From: Alphaproteobacteria bacterium
GTDB lineage: Bacteria > Pseudomonadota > Alphaproteobacteria > Geminicoccales > Geminicoccaceae
Length of the DNA stretch: 62,530 bases
Reading direction: 5' to 3'
Assembly (NCBI GenBank): GCA_027045875.1
Contig: JALUAG010000033.1
Location: 1-62,530 of the forward strand
This document shows, in pieces, positions 11,522 through 21,763 of this stretch (positions within the stretch are counted from its first letter, which is position 1; each line of letters begins with the position of its first letter). The notes below the pieces were generated by a model. The model made no database searches. It was not told the DNA's origin and worked only from the letters and a program-made list of their open reading frames with translations. The position numbers and the translations under genes were made by a program.

Positions 11522-13755
11522 CGACCAGCGAGGAATCCCTGCGCGAGGCCCACCGGAAAGGCTCGCTGCGCGAGCTCCGCATCGCCCCGCCGAGCCTGCG
11601 CTCGCGTCTGCGCCAGTTCGATCTCGAACGGCGGGTGGCGCTGGCACTGGCGGTGATCGCCGTGCTCGCCGGCTTCGCCACCTATCTCCAGATCTCCTCC
11701 GCCCCGCCCTTCGGCGGCGGCATCCGCTGGGTGGTGCTGCTCCTCAACCTCGACCTCATCCTGCTGCTGCTCCTGGGCGTGCTCATCGCCCGCCGGCTCG
11801 TGCATCTGGTCCTCCAGCGACGGCGGGGACTGCACGGCTCGCGGCTGCACGGGCGGCTGGTGGCCCTCTTCGGCCTCGTTGCCATCGCCCCCAGCATCAT
11901 CGTCTCCATCTTCTCCATCACCTTCCTGAGCTCGGGGCTGGAGGCCTGGTTCAGCCAGCGGATTCACACCGCGCTCACCAATTCGCTGCGTGTCGCGCAG
12001 GCCTATCTCGAGGAACACAAGGCCAACATCCGTGCCGACGCCCTCGCCATGGCCGCCGATCTCAGCCGCGAAGTGCCCTTCTATTTCGACAGCCCCTCGC
12101 GGCTCGAGAAACTGGTGGAGGCCCAGGCGGCGCTCAGGACCCTGAGCGAGGCGGTGCTGTTCGATGCCGGTGGCAACGTGCTCGCGCGCAGCGGGCTGAG
12201 CTTCACCGTCGAACTCGAACGCCTGCCCATCGAGGTCCTGGACAAGGCCGATCTCGGGGAGGTGGTGGTGCTCACGAGCGACACCGACGACCGGGTGCGG
12301 GCGGTGCTGCGCCTCGAGGGCCTCGGCAAGATCTATCTGGTGGTCGGCCGTTTCGTCGATCCCGAGGTGCTGGGCTTCGTGCAGCGCACCCAGGAGGTGG
12401 TGAGCGAATACGAGGCGATGCAGCGCGAGCGTTCCGAGGTGCAGATCGCGTCGGCCCTGATCTTCGGCATCATCGCCCTTCTCCTGCTGCTGGCCGCGGT
12501 CTGGACCGGCCTCAACTTCGCCGACCGGCTGGCGACCCCCCTCTCGCGGCTGATCGCCGCCGCCGAGCGGGTGCGCAGCGGCGATCTGATGGCCCGGGTG
12601 CCGGAGACCGACGCCGACGACGAGATCGCCGTCCTGAGCCGCGCCTTCAACCGCATGACCAGCCAGCTCTCCAGTCAGCAGCGGGCGCTCATCGAGGCCA
12701 ACCAGCAGCTCGACCGCCGCCGCCGCTTCACCGAGGCCGTGCTGACGGGTGTTTCGGCCGGCGTGCTCGGCCTCGATTCCGACCGCACCATCCTCCTGCC
12801 CAACCGCCAGGCCCTCGATTTCCTCGCGGTGGCGGACGGCGATCTCACCGGCCGGCGGATCGAGGAGGTGATGCCCGAGGCGCTGCCCCTGTTCGCGCGG
12901 CTCGACGGTCAGGAGACCTCGGTGACCGCCGAGATCGCACTCGAGCGGGGGGGACAGCAGCGCACCCTGCTCGTGCGTCTCGCGGCCCAGCGGGAAGGCG
13001 GCGAGACCATCGGCTACGTCATGACCTTCGACGACATCACCGAACTCCTGAGCGCCCAGCGGCAGGCCGCCTGGGCCGAGGTGGCGCGGCGCATCGCCCA
13101 CGAGATCAAGAACCCGCTGACGCCCATCCGCCTCTCCGCCGAGCGGCTGCGTCGCAAGTACCTCGGGCAGATCCGCGAGGACGCCGAGGTGTTCGAGAAC
13201 TCCATCGCCACCATCACCCGTCAGGTCGACACCATCGGCCGGCTGATCTCGGAGTTCTCCGCCTTCGCGCGCATGCCGGCGGCGGTGATGCGGGAGGAAT
13301 CGGTGGACGAGCTCGTGCGTCACGCGGTGCTGCTGCAGCAGAGCGCCTGGCCGGCGATCACCTTCGCGGTGGAAGCGCCGGAGGGGCCGGTGCGGCTCCT
13401 GTGCGACGGCGAGAAGGTGACCCAGGCCCTCACCAATCTCCTCAAGAACGCCGCCGAGGCGCTGGCCGAGAAGGGACCGGTGGAAGGGGACGAGGCGCCG
13501 CGGATCCGGGTGCGGATTACCGCCGACGCCGAGAGGGTGGTGGTCGAGGTGGCCGACAACGGTCCCGGCCTGCCCGCCGGCACGGCGCATCGGCTGTTCG
13601 AGCCCTATGTCACCAGCAAGCCGAGGGGCTCGGGCTTGGGACTTGCCATCGTCCGGAAGATCATGGAGGAACACGGGGGCCTCGTGGACCTCGCGGACCG
13701 ACCCGGGGGAGGGGTCACCGCGCGGCTCGTCTTTCCCCGCCGGGCCGCGGCTTGA
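11518..13755 (+). CDS. ntrY: Membrane nitrogen sensor kinase NtrY
   Basis: This 745-residue inner-membrane histidine kinase is the partner of NtrX. Hydrophobic segments lie near residues 41-60, 72-94, 115-140 and 315-338, with a periplasmic loop between the last two. A HAMP domain, a PAS domain, a dimerisation domain with the phospho-acceptor His528 in [12 protein letters not shown], and an ATPase domain ([25 protein letters not shown]) follow. TTG at 11518 overlaps the ntrC stop and no better start is near. NtrYX systems have been linked to nitrate use, redox and envelope control in other alphaproteobacteria. Confidence 0.94.
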
Positions 13756-13810
13756 CGTGGCATATCGGGCGAAGGATTAGGAAACGGGGCTGGGCGGCGG
13801 CGAGAGCGCG

Positions 13811-15202
13811 ATGAGGACGACGACCAAAGACATCCTGATCGTCGACGACGAAGTGGCGATCCGCGAGATCGTTGCCGCGATCCTCGAGGACGAGGGCTAC
13901 GCCGCGCGGGAGGCCGCGAATTCGACCGAGGCGCTCCGCGAGATCGAGCGCCGCGCGCCGGCGCTGGTGCTGCTCGACATCTGGCTCGAGGGCAGCGAGA
14001 TGGACGGCATCCAGATCCTCGAATGGGTGCGCGCCAACCGGCCCGAGCTTCCGGTCATCATGTTCAGCGGCCACGGCACCATCGAGACCGCGGTGGCGGC
14101 CATCAAGATGGGCGCCTACGACTTCATCGAGAAGCCCTTCAAATCGGACCGCCTGCTGCTCGCGGTCGAGCACGCCCTCGAGGCCAGTCGCCTGCGCCGG
14201 GAACTCGCCGAGCTGCGGCGGCGCAACGCCGAGATCGAGCTGATCGGCAGCTCGCCGGCGATGACCAAGGTGCGGCAGATCGTCGAACGGGTGGCACCGG
14301 CCAACAGCCGGGTGCTGATCAGCGGTCCGCCGGGATCCGGCAAGGAAGTGGCGGCGCGCATGATCCACGCCCGCTCGCGGCGGGCGACGGGGCCGTTCGT
14401 GGTCGTCAACGCGGCGCTGCTCGATCCCGCCCGGGTGGACATCGAGCTGTTCGGTGCCGAGGCGGGCTATCTCGCTCCCGACCGGCCACGGGTGATCGGC
14501 ACCTTCGAGAAGGCGGACGGCGGCACGCTGCTGATCGACGAGATCGCCGACATGCCGCTCGAGACCCAGGGCAAGATCCTGCGGGTGTTGCAGGAGCAGA
14601 GCTTCACCCGGCTCGGCGGCAGCCACCGCGTGGAGGTGGACGTGCGGGTGCTGGCCACCACGAGCCGCGACCTCAAGGCGGAGATGGCGGCCGGCCGCTT
14701 CCGCGAGGAGCTCTACTACCGGATCAACGTGGTGCCGCTGGCATTGCCGCCGCTGAGCGCCCGCCGTACCGACATCGCCGAGCTGGTCGAGCATTTCATG
14801 AAGGCGGCGGCGGAGACCTCGGGCGTGCCGCCGCGACCCCTGACGCCGGAGGCGATGGCGGTGCTGCAGGCCGCCGACTGGCCGGGCGACGTGCGCCAGC
14901 TCAAGAACGCCGTCGAATGGATGCTGATCATGGCCCCCGGCGAGCCGGGATCGCCCATCGGTGTCGACGGGCTGCCCCCGGATCTCGCCAACAGCTCCGC
15001 CTCGGCCATGGATCCGCGGGCCAACGGCCAGCTCATCAGTCTGCCCCTGCGCGAGGCGCGGGAGCATTTCGAGCGCGCCTACCTGCAGGCGCAGCTCCAG
15101 CGCTTCGGCGGCAACGTCTCGCGCACCGCCAACTTCATCGGCATGGAACGCTCGGCGCTCCATCGCAAGCTCAAGACCCTGGGCCTCTACGGGGAGGAGT
15201 GA
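13811..15202 (+). CDS. ntrX: Response regulator NtrX
   Basis: This 463-residue protein has a receiver domain (phospho-acceptor Asp56), an AAA+ domain with an altered Walker A (GPPGSGKE), Walker B LLIDEIADM, and a Fis-type HTH (GGNVSRTANFIGMERSALHRKL). The loop that in NtrC reads GAFTGA is absent: the corresponding stretch is ELFGAEAGYLAPDRP. Without it, classical sigma-54 activation is unlikely, so it probably acts on sigma-70 promoters as proposed for NtrX in other alphaproteobacteria. It starts 55 bases after ntrY. Confidence 0.94.
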   Translation: MRTTTKDILIVDDEVAIREIVAAILEDEGYAAREAANSTEALREIERRAPALVLLDIWLEGSEMDGIQILEWVRANRPELPVIMFSGHGTIETAVAAIKMGAYDFIEKPFKSDRLLLAVEHALEASRLRRELAELRRRNAEIELIGSSPAMTKVRQIVERVAPANSRVLISGPPGSGKEVAARMIHARSRRATGPFVVVNAALLDPARVDIELFGAEAGYLAPDRPRVIGTFEKADGGTLLIDEIADMPLETQGKILRVLQEQSFTRLGGSHRVEVDVRVLATTSRDLKAEMAAGRFREELYYRINVVPLALPPLSARRTDIAELVEHFMKAAAETSGVPPRPLTPEAMAVLQAADWPGDVRQLKNAVEWMLIMAPGEPGSPIGVDGLPPDLANSSASAMDPRANGQLISLPLREAREHFERAYLQAQLQRFGGNVSRTANFIGMERSALHRKLKTLGLYGEE

Positions 15203-15237
15203 TCCCTGGCCGGCGAGCTATCGAACGGGCCTGAACC

Positions 15238-16614
15238 ATGAAGGTCATCGTCTGCGGTGCCGGACAGGTGGGCTACGCCATCGCCCAGTACCTGGCCACC
15301 GCCAACAACGACGTGACGGTGATCGACCGCCGCGCCGAGCTCGTCCACAAGATCGAGGAGAACCTCGACCTCCAGGGGGTCGTGGGCCACGCGTCCCTGC
15401 CGAGCGTGCTGGAGCGGGCGGGAGCGGCCGACGCCGACATGATCGTCGCCGTGACCTACGCCGACGAGGTCAACATGATCGCCTGCCAGGTGGCGCATTC
15501 CCTCTTCAACGTGCCGATGCGCATCGCCCGGGTGCGCCAGCAGGACTATCTCCAGAGCCGCTGGCAGGACCTCTTCCGCCGCGACCATCTGCCGATCGAC
15601 GTCGTCATCTCGCCGGAAGTGGAGGTGGCCCACGCCATCGCGCTCCGGCTCGAGGTGCCGGGGGCGCTCAACGTGGTCTCCTTCGCCGACGATCTGGTGC
15701 GGCTGGTGGCCATCCGCATCACCGCCGAGACCCCGGTCATCGAGACGCCGCTCCGCCAGCTCACCTATCTGTTCCCCAATCTCCATCTGGTCTGCGTCGG
15801 CGTGGTGCGCGGCGACCGTTTCTTCATTCCCGCCGCCGACGATCAGCTGCTGGTGGGGGACGAGGTCCATTTCGTCGTCGAGACCGCCCATCTGCCGCGG
15901 GCGCTGGCGGCCTTCGGCTACGAGACGGCGGCCAGCGACCGGGTGGTCATCGCCGGTGGCGGCAACATCGGCCTCTTTCTCGCCCGCGAGCTCGAGGGCC
16001 TGCGGCCCGGCATCAACCTCAAGATCATCGAAGCCGACGCGGAGCGGGCGGCGGTCGTGGCCGACCGCCTCAAGAAGGCCGTCGTCCTCGCCGGCGATGC
16101 CCGCGATCTCGACATCCTCGAGGAGGCCAACGTCGCCGCTGCCGAGGCCTTCGTCGCGGTCACCAACAGCGACGAGGTCAACATCATGTCCGGCCTTCTC
16201 GCCAAGTATCTGGGCTGCGGGCGGGCGATGGCGCTGCTCAACAACGCCGGCTACAACCGGATCCTCTACCGGGTCGGCATCGACATCGCCATCAATCCGC
16301 GGGAGACCACGGTCTCCAGCATCCTGCGTCATGTCCGTCGCGGCCGCATCAAGGCGGTGCACACGATCCGCGACGGCGAGGCCGAGATCTACGAGGCGGA
16401 GGCGCTCGAAACCTCCCCGCTCGTGGGGCGTCCGCTGCAGGAACTGCGGCTCGGCCGAGCCATCCTGATCGGCGCCATCGTCCGCGACGGCAAGGTCATC
16501 ACCCCGCGCGCCGACACCGAGATCCGGGCCCGCGACCGGGTGGTGCTGGTGGCCCGCAGCGAGGCGGTGAAGAAGGTCGAGCACCTGTTCGCGGTGCGCG
16601 TCGACTATTTCTGA
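15238..16614 (+). CDS. trkA: Trk potassium uptake regulatory protein TrkA
   Basis: This 458-residue peripheral membrane protein gates the TrkH/TrkG potassium channel in response to nucleotides. It contains two tandem RCK units. The first starts with KVIVCGAGQVGYAIAQYLA (Rossmann, residues 2-20) and the second begins near residue 236 with VVIAGGGNIGLFLAREL; each is followed by a TrkA-C domain. No trkH is in the window. Its place after ntrX is typical of Rhodospirillales-type genomes. Confidence 0.95.
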   Translation: MKVIVCGAGQVGYAIAQYLATANNDVTVIDRRAELVHKIEENLDLQGVVGHASLPSVLERAGAADADMIVAVTYADEVNMIACQVAHSLFNVPMRIARVRQQDYLQSRWQDLFRRDHLPIDVVISPEVEVAHAIALRLEVPGALNVVSFADDLVRLVAIRITAETPVIETPLRQLTYLFPNLHLVCVGVVRGDRFFIPAADDQLLVGDEVHFVVETAHLPRALAAFGYETAASDRVVIAGGGNIGLFLARELEGLRPGINLKIIEADAERAAVVADRLKKAVVLAGDARDLDILEEANVAAAEAFVAVTNSDEVNIMSGLLAKYLGCGRAMALLNNAGYNRILYRVGIDIAINPRETTVSSILRHVRRGRIKAVHTIRDGEAEIYEAEALETSPLVGRPLQELRLGRAILIGAIVRDGKVITPRADTEIRARDRVVLVARSEAVKKVEHLFAVRVDYF

Positions 16615-16651
16615 GGCGCTCGCGGGCCGGGGAGGAAAGGGGAGAGGAGGC

Positions 16652-17521
16652 ATGACGCGACAGGCCTATGTCGACGGCCGTTTCGTGCCGATCGCAAGGG
16701 CCAGGGTGGCGATCGAGGACCGCGGCTACCAGTTCGCCGACGGCGTCTACGAGGTGATCAAGGCGGTGGCCGGCGAGCCGCGGGATCTCGACCGGCATCT
16801 GGCGCGGCTCGAGCGCTCGCTCGGTGAGCTGCGCATCCCGGCGCCGATGTCGATGCGCGCGCTTTCCCTCGTGATCCGCGAGGCGCTCGCACGCAATCCG
16901 GTCACCAAGGCCATCGTCTATCTGCAGGTGACCCGCGGCGTGGCGCCGCGCAATCACCTGTTCCCTTCCGTGGTCCGTCCGAGTCTCGTCGTCACCGTGC
17001 GCCGGGCGCCCTTTCCCTCCGACCGCGAGCGGGCCGAGGGGGTGGCCGTGTTCTCCCTGCCGGACCAGCGCTGGGGACGCTGCGACATCAAGTCGATCAG
17101 CCTGCTCGCCAACCTGCTGGCCAAGCAGCAGGCGGCCGAGGCCGGTTGCCGGGAGGCCTGGCTGGTGGACGAGGCGGGACGGGTCACGGAAGGCAGCGCC
17201 TCCAACGCCTACATCGTCGACGGCGAGGGACGGCTCGTCACCCATCCGCTGGGGCCGCGCATCCTGGGTGGCATCACTCGCTCGGTGGTGCTCGAGCTCG
17301 CCCGCGAGGCGGGCATCGAGGTGGTGGAACGGCCCTTCACCCTCGAGGAGGCGAAACGGGCGCGCGAGGCCTTCCTGACCAGTACCACCTCGCTGCTGCT
17401 GCCCGTGACCCGCATCGACGAGCAGGTGGTGGCGAACGGGGTGCCGGGAAGCGTCACCCGCCGCCTCGCGCGACTCTACGCCGAACGGGTGGGGATCGAG
17501 GAGGCCGCGGCGGGTCTGTAG
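16652..17521 (+). CDS. dat: D-amino acid aminotransferase-like class IV enzyme
   Basis: This 289-residue PLP enzyme of fold IV resembles D-alanine transaminase: VDGRFVPIARARVAIEDRGYQ-type N-terminus, EVIKAVAGEPRDLDRHLARL, the PLP lysine in RCDIKSISLLANLLAKQ, and EGSASNAYIV. It would make D-glutamate or D-alanine for peptidoglycan, but a branched-chain or aminodeoxychorismate lyase activity cannot be excluded from motifs alone. It lies between trkA and hfq in the conserved ntr cluster. Confidence 0.85.
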   Translation: MTRQAYVDGRFVPIARARVAIEDRGYQFADGVYEVIKAVAGEPRDLDRHLARLERSLGELRIPAPMSMRALSLVIREALARNPVTKAIVYLQVTRGVAPRNHLFPSVVRPSLVVTVRRAPFPSDRERAEGVAVFSLPDQRWGRCDIKSISLLANLLAKQQAAEAGCREAWLVDEAGRVTEGSASNAYIVDGEGRLVTHPLGPRILGGITRSVVLELAREAGIEVVERPFTLEEAKRAREAFLTSTTSLLLPVTRIDEQVVANGVPGSVTRRLARLYAERVGIEEAAAGL

Positions 17522-17600
17522 ATCATGCGCGCGATTGCGTCTTGCCGGCGGCGGCCGGCGCCGCTATCCACAGTATCCGAGTGCACAAGGTGGGGACGCT

Positions 17601-17630
17601 CTTGACCTGCGGTTGCAGGCGTCAAGATTC
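17601..17630 (+). promoter_or_regulatory. Possible hfq promoter embedded in a dyad
   Basis: TTGACC (17602-17607) is followed after 16 bases by AAGATT. The -35 is part of a dyad in which CTTGAC pairs with GTCAAG (17621-17626) and CTGC with GCAG around GGTT. Hfq production is often autoregulated, so the dyad may be regulatory. The rest of the 168-base gap before hfq shows nothing clear. Confidence 0.4.
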
Positions 17631-17689
17631 CTCCTGAACGCCGATCGGCCGCAACCCGCTTCGAGCCGCGATAACAAGGACACACTCCC

Positions 17690-17956
17690 ATGGCGAGCGA
17701 AAAACAACAGAACCTGCAGGACGTGTTTCTCAATCACATCAGAAAAGGGAAGGTGCCCGTCACCGTGTTCCTCATCAACGGCGTCAAACTCCAGGGCGTC
17801 ATCAGCTCGTTCGACAATTTCTGCCTCCTGCTGCGCCGCGACGGCCATGTTCAGCTCGTCTACAAGCATGCGGTGTCGACCGTCATGCCGTCGGCCGCGG
17901 TCCGGCTCTACGAGCCGCCCGCCGAACAGCAGGCCGGGTCCCAGGGGAACGCCTAG
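17690..17956 (+). CDS. hfq: RNA chaperone Hfq
   Basis: This 88-residue Sm-like protein forms hexameric rings that help small RNAs pair with mRNAs. The Sm1 motif ([19 protein letters not shown]...[18 protein letters not shown]) and the Sm2 motif [10 protein letters not shown] are intact. The short C-terminal tail is typical of alphaproteobacteria. hflX follows, as in many proteobacteria. Confidence 0.97.
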   Translation: MASEKQQNLQDVFLNHIRKGKVPVTVFLINGVKLQGVISSFDNFCLLLRRDGHVQLVYKHAVSTVMPSAAVRLYEPPAEQQAGSQGNA

Positions 17957-17972
17957 TGGCCGAAACCGGCGC

Positions 17973-19283
17973 GTGAACGAGGTTCGCGCCTCGAGCACCA
18001 CCGCTCGCGCCCGGATCGTCCATCCTTACGACGCGTCGGGACGCGGCGCCGGCGATACCCGTCACCTCGAGGCGCGGCTCGAGGAGGCCGTGCGTCTCGC
18101 GGAAGCCATCGATCTCGAAATCGTGGCAGCGGAGGCGGTGGCCCTGCGGGCCATGAATCCGGCGACCCTGCTGGGTCGAGGCAAGGTGGCGGAGATCGCC
18201 CGGGAGCTCGCCGCCGATCCGGTCGATCTGGTGATCGTCGATCACGCCCTGACGCCGGTGCAGCAGCGCAACCTCGAGCGCGCCTGGAAGACCAAGGTGA
18301 TCGACCGCACCGGCCTCATCCTCGAAATCTTCGGCCGACGCGCCCGCACCCGGGAGGGCGAGCTGCAGGTGGAGCTCGCGGCGCTCACCTACCAGCGCAG
18401 CCGCCTCGTCCGCTCTTGGACCCATCTCGAACGGCAGCGCGGCGGGCTCGGCTTCGTCGGCGGCCCGGGCGAGAGCCAAATCGAGCTCGACCGGCGGCGC
18501 ATCGACGAGCGCATCGTCCGCATCCGCCGCGAGCTCGAGCAGGTGAAACGCACCCGCGGTCTCCACCGTGACGCCCGCCGGCGGGTGCCCTATCCGGTGA
18601 TCGCGCTGGTGGGGTACACCAACGCCGGCAAATCGACCCTCTTCAACCGGCTCACCGGCGCCGAGGTGGAGGTGGCGGACAAGCTGTTCGCCACCCTCGA
18701 TCCCACCATGCGGGCGGTGCGCCTGCCTTCCGGCCGGCAGGTGATCCTGTCCGACACGGTGGGCTTCATCACCGATCTCCCGACCAGTCTGATCGCCGCC
18801 TTCCGAGCCACCCTCGAGGAGGTGATGGAGGCGGATCTGCTGCTCCACGTGCGGGACGTGTCCGATCCAGACAGCGACGCCCAGGCCGCGCAGGTGCTCC
18901 AGGTGCTGGACGAGCTCGGCATCGACGAGGCGGCACGCGGCGAGCGATTGCTCGAAGTGTGGAACAAGATCGACCGGCTTTCCGGCGAGGAGCGGGAAAT
19001 CTGCCGGAACGCCGCCGCGCGGGCACCCCGTCCGGTCCCCGTCTCCGCGCGCACCGGCGAGGGCCTGCCCGAGCTCCTCGCCCGCGTGGACGGGATGATC
19101 GCGTCACGCGAGGAAATCCTGGATCTCGACCTGGAGCCCGAGGAGGGGGCGCTCCTCGCCTGGCTGCACGCCCATGCCCATGTGCTCGCCCGCGAGGACG
19201 GCGAGCGCGGGATCCATCTCCGGGTGGCGATCGATCCCAAGAACCGCGCCCGTCTCGCGAGGCGGCTCGAAAACCGTCACTGA
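17973..19283 (+). CDS. hflX: Ribosome-associated GTPase HflX
   Basis: This 436-residue GTPase splits stalled ribosomes under stress in characterised species. It has the N-terminal HflX domain ([24 protein letters not shown]), a helical linker with [10 protein letters not shown], and the G domain: G1 GYTNAGKST (about 214-222), G3 [10 protein letters not shown] and G4 NKID. GTG at 17973 is the only sensible start between the hfq stop and the conserved HPYD segment, though it has no clear ribosome site and may depend on coupling to hfq. The 3' end overlaps convergent mazG by 7 bases. Confidence 0.94.
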   Translation: MNEVRASSTTARARIVHPYDASGRGAGDTRHLEARLEEAVRLAEAIDLEIVAAEAVALRAMNPATLLGRGKVAEIARELAADPVDLVIVDHALTPVQQRNLERAWKTKVIDRTGLILEIFGRRARTREGELQVELAALTYQRSRLVRSWTHLERQRGGLGFVGGPGESQIELDRRRIDERIVRIRRELEQVKRTRGLHRDARRRVPYPVIALVGYTNAGKSTLFNRLTGAEVEVADKLFATLDPTMRAVRLPSGRQVILSDTVGFITDLPTSLIAAFRATLEEVMEADLLLHVRDVSDPDSDAQAAQVLQVLDELGIDEAARGERLLEVWNKIDRLSGEEREICRNAAARAPRPVPVSARTGEGLPELLARVDGMIASREEILDLDLEPEEGALLAWLHAHAHVLAREDGERGIHLRVAIDPKNRARLARRLENRH

Positions 19284-20140
19284 TCTCCGGGATCGGCCGT
19301 CTTGGCCGCCTGCCAGAGCGCGTCCAGTTCCTCGGGGGCGAGCGCCTCGAGCCTCTGGCCGCGGGCCGCCGCGGCCTTCTCCATCGCCCGGAAGCGCCGT
19401 TCGAACTTGCCGTTGGCGAGGCGCAGGGCCGTCTCGGGATCGACCTCGAGGCGCCGCGCGAGATTGACGAGGGTGAACAGCAGATCTCCGACTTCCATCC
19501 TGCGCGCTTCGGGATCCCCGTCGGACGCGAGCTCGGCCCGCAGCTCTCCGACCTCCTCCTCGATCTTGTCGAGGATCCCGGCGGGTTCGGGCCAGTCGAA
19601 GCCGACACGGGCCGCTCGCTCCTGGAGCTTGAGGGCCCGCATCAGTGCCGGCAGGCTGCGCGGCAGACCGTCGAGGGCGCTCGGGCGGCCGCCGGTACGG
19701 GCCGCCTTGCGCTCCCGCTCGGCCGCCTTGAGCTCCTCCCATGAGCGGCGCTGCGCCTCGGCCGTGTCGATGCGGGCATCGCCGAAGATGTGCGGGTGGC
19801 GCCGGATCATCTTCTCGGCGGCGGCCGCCGCCACCGCCTCGAAATCGAACAGTCCCCGCTCGGCCGCCATCTGGGCATGGAAGACCACCTGCAGGAGGAG
19901 ATCGCCGAGCTCGGTCCTGAGATCCTCGACATCGCCCCGGGCGATGGCGTCCGCCACCTCGTAGGCCTCTTCGATCGTATAGGGGGCGATGGTCGAGAAG
20001 TCCTGCTCGATGTCCCAGGGACAGCCGCGCTCGGGGTCCCGCAGCCGCCGCATGATGGCGAGCAGCCGGTCGATGGGCCGCGCGGCCGCCGCGATCTCGT
20101 CCGCCGGCGGTGGCTCAGAGGAGCTGCGGCTGTCCGTCAT
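19277..20140 (-). CDS. mazG: Nucleoside triphosphate pyrophosphohydrolase MazG
   Basis: This 287-residue enzyme hydrolyses (d)NTPs to monophosphates and may reduce ppGpp or clear damaged nucleotides. Two MazG repeats are visible. The first has [23 protein letters not shown] and [14 protein letters not shown]; the second has [13 protein letters not shown] and [14 protein letters not shown], with the ExxE and ExxD metal residues. The start at 20140 lies inside the 3' end of xseA (26-base overlap), so the two are likely co-transcribed. Confidence 0.93.
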   Translation of the reverse strand: MTDSRSSSEPPPADEIAAAARPIDRLLAIMRRLRDPERGCPWDIEQDFSTIAPYTIEEAYEVADAIARGDVEDLRTELGDLLLQVVFHAQMAAERGLFDFEAVAAAAAEKMIRRHPHIFGDARIDTAEAQRRSWEELKAAERERKAARTGGRPSALDGLPRSLPALMRALKLQERAARVGFDWPEPAGILDKIEEEVGELRAELASDGDPEARRMEVGDLLFTLVNLARRLEVDPETALRLANGKFERRFRAMEKAAAARGQRLEALAPEELDALWQAAKTADPGDQ

Positions 20141-21623
20141 CGCTACCCCGTTCACCGGCACCGCCCCGCGCTCTCCTCGCACGCGACCCGCCCTGCGCAC
20201 CGGCCCGCAGCACCGCCATGCGCCCGTCGACGAACTCGATCTCGAAGGCCCGCTCGTCCCCCGCCGCCGCCAGCGCCGGTACGATGCGGCCGTCGCGCTG
20301 ACGCCGCACCAGCGCATAGCCCCGCTCCAGGACCCGCCGGTGGCTCAGGCTCTCGAGGCGCTGGCCCAGCGTCTCGAGGCTGCGGGTGGCTTCCCGGAGG
20401 TGCCTCCGCATCCCCTCCTCCAGCTTCGCGGCCTCGTCGGCGACGCGCTTTCCGGCGTCCGCCAGCCGTCGCGTCACGAGCTCGGGGCGCAGCCGTTCGG
20501 CGAGATGGCGCCAGCCGGTCTCCGCCTCCAGGAGACGGGCGCCCGCGAGCTCGGCCAGTCGGCGATGCCGGTCCGCGAGATGCCGCGCGCGGTCCTCCAG
20601 CAGCAGCAGGGGGCTCCGGAGGCGCAGCCGTTCCGCCAGATGATCGAGATGGCGCGCCAGCGGCGCGATTAGGAGCTCCGGATCCCGCAGCCCCCGCAGG
20701 AGACCGTCGAGATGGCGACGCTGCCGCTCCAGGATCTGGTCGACGGCGTGCCGCAGGCGCCCTGCGAGCCCCTCCACCCGTTGCAGCAGCTCGCCGCGCA
20801 CCGGCACCGCCATTTCCGCCGCGGCCGTCGGGGTCGGCGCCCGGCGATCGGCCGCGAAGTCGATGAGGGTGGTGTCCGTCTCGTGGCCCACCGCCGAGAT
20901 GACCGGAATCGGGCATTCGGCGACCGCGCGTACCACCACCTCCTCGTTGAAGGCCCAAAGATCCTCGATCGAACCGCCGCCCCGGGCCACGATCAGCACC
21001 TCCGGCCGCGGCACCGGGCCGCCTTCGGGCAGGGCCGCGAAGCCGCGCACGGCGGCGGCGATCTGCTCCGCCGCGCCCTCCCCCTGCACCAGCACCGGCC
21101 ACAGGATCACGCGCCGCGGAAACCGCTCTTCGAGACGATGGAGGATGTCGCGAATGACGGCACCGCTGGCCGAGGTGACGACGCCGATCACCGCCGGCAG
21201 GAAGGGCAGGGGGCGCTTGCGCTCGGGCGCGAACAGCCCCTCCGCCTCGAGCCGCTTGCGGCGTTCCTCGAGCTGGGCGAGGAGCGCCCCGATGCCCGCC
21301 GGCTCGATGGACTCCACCACGAGCTGGTAGCGCGAGCGCTGGGGATACGTCGTGAGCCGGCCGAGGCAGACGACCTCGAGCCCGTCCTCGAGCTCGAAGG
21401 CGAGTTTCGGGAGGGTGCCGCGCCAGCAGACCGCATCCAGCACCGCCTTCTCGTCCTTGAGGGAGAAATAGAGATGGCCGGAGGCGGCCCGCTTGAGGCC
21501 GGAGAGCTCGCCCCGCACCCGCACCCAGCCGTAGGAATCCTCGATCGTCCGCTTGAGGGCGAAGGCCAGCTCGGAGACCGAATATTCGGCGATGTTGGCG
21601 GCGGCGCGGGATCGGGCGTTCAT
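20115..21623 (-). CDS. xseA: Exodeoxyribonuclease VII large subunit
   Basis: This 502-residue nuclease subunit degrades single-stranded DNA with XseB. The N-terminal OB fold includes [39 protein letters not shown]-type residues and the catalytic region has [30 protein letters not shown] and [12 protein letters not shown] long coiled-coil region follows and a conserved [12 protein letters not shown] near residue 440. No xseB is in the window. Start 21623 gives the usual N-terminus just before the OB fold. Confidence 0.93.
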   Translation of the reverse strand: MNARSRAAANIAEYSVSELAFALKRTIEDSYGWVRVRGELSGLKRAASGHLYFSLKDEKAVLDAVCWRGTLPKLAFELEDGLEVVCLGRLTTYPQRSRYQLVVESIEPAGIGALLAQLEERRKRLEAEGLFAPERKRPLPFLPAVIGVVTSASGAVIRDILHRLEERFPRRVILWPVLVQGEGAAEQIAAAVRGFAALPEGGPVPRPEVLIVARGGGSIEDLWAFNEEVVVRAVAECPIPVISAVGHETDTTLIDFAADRRAPTPTAAAEMAVPVRGELLQRVEGLAGRLRHAVDQILERQRRHLDGLLRGLRDPELLIAPLARHLDHLAERLRLRSPLLLLEDRARHLADRHRRLAELAGARLLEAETGWRHLAERLRPELVTRRLADAGKRVADEAAKLEEGMRRHLREATRSLETLGQRLESLSHRRVLERGYALVRRQRDGRIVPALAAAGDERAFEIEFVDGRMAVLRAGAQGGSRARRARGGAGERGSDDGQPQLL

Positions 21624-21763
21624 GCCCGCCCTTCTAGCAGCGGGGGCATCTCCCGCAAGGGGGCGGCGGCCGATCACACTCCGGCGAGGGAGCCGCCCGT
21701 GCCTTGTCGCGCGCGGCTAGAGGACGAAGATTGCGGGCCGTGCCACGACGAAGGGAGGGGACG

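Noticed and set aside
13815-15163. Minus-strand frame opposite ntrX
   Set aside because: Shadow of a codon-biased gene; no motifs or ribosome site.
17563-17573. CTATCCACA resembling a DnaA box before hfq, and TGTGGAT-like words near 35476
   Set aside because: Single near-matches without clustering, AT-rich unwinding region or replication genes; chance occurrence is expected.
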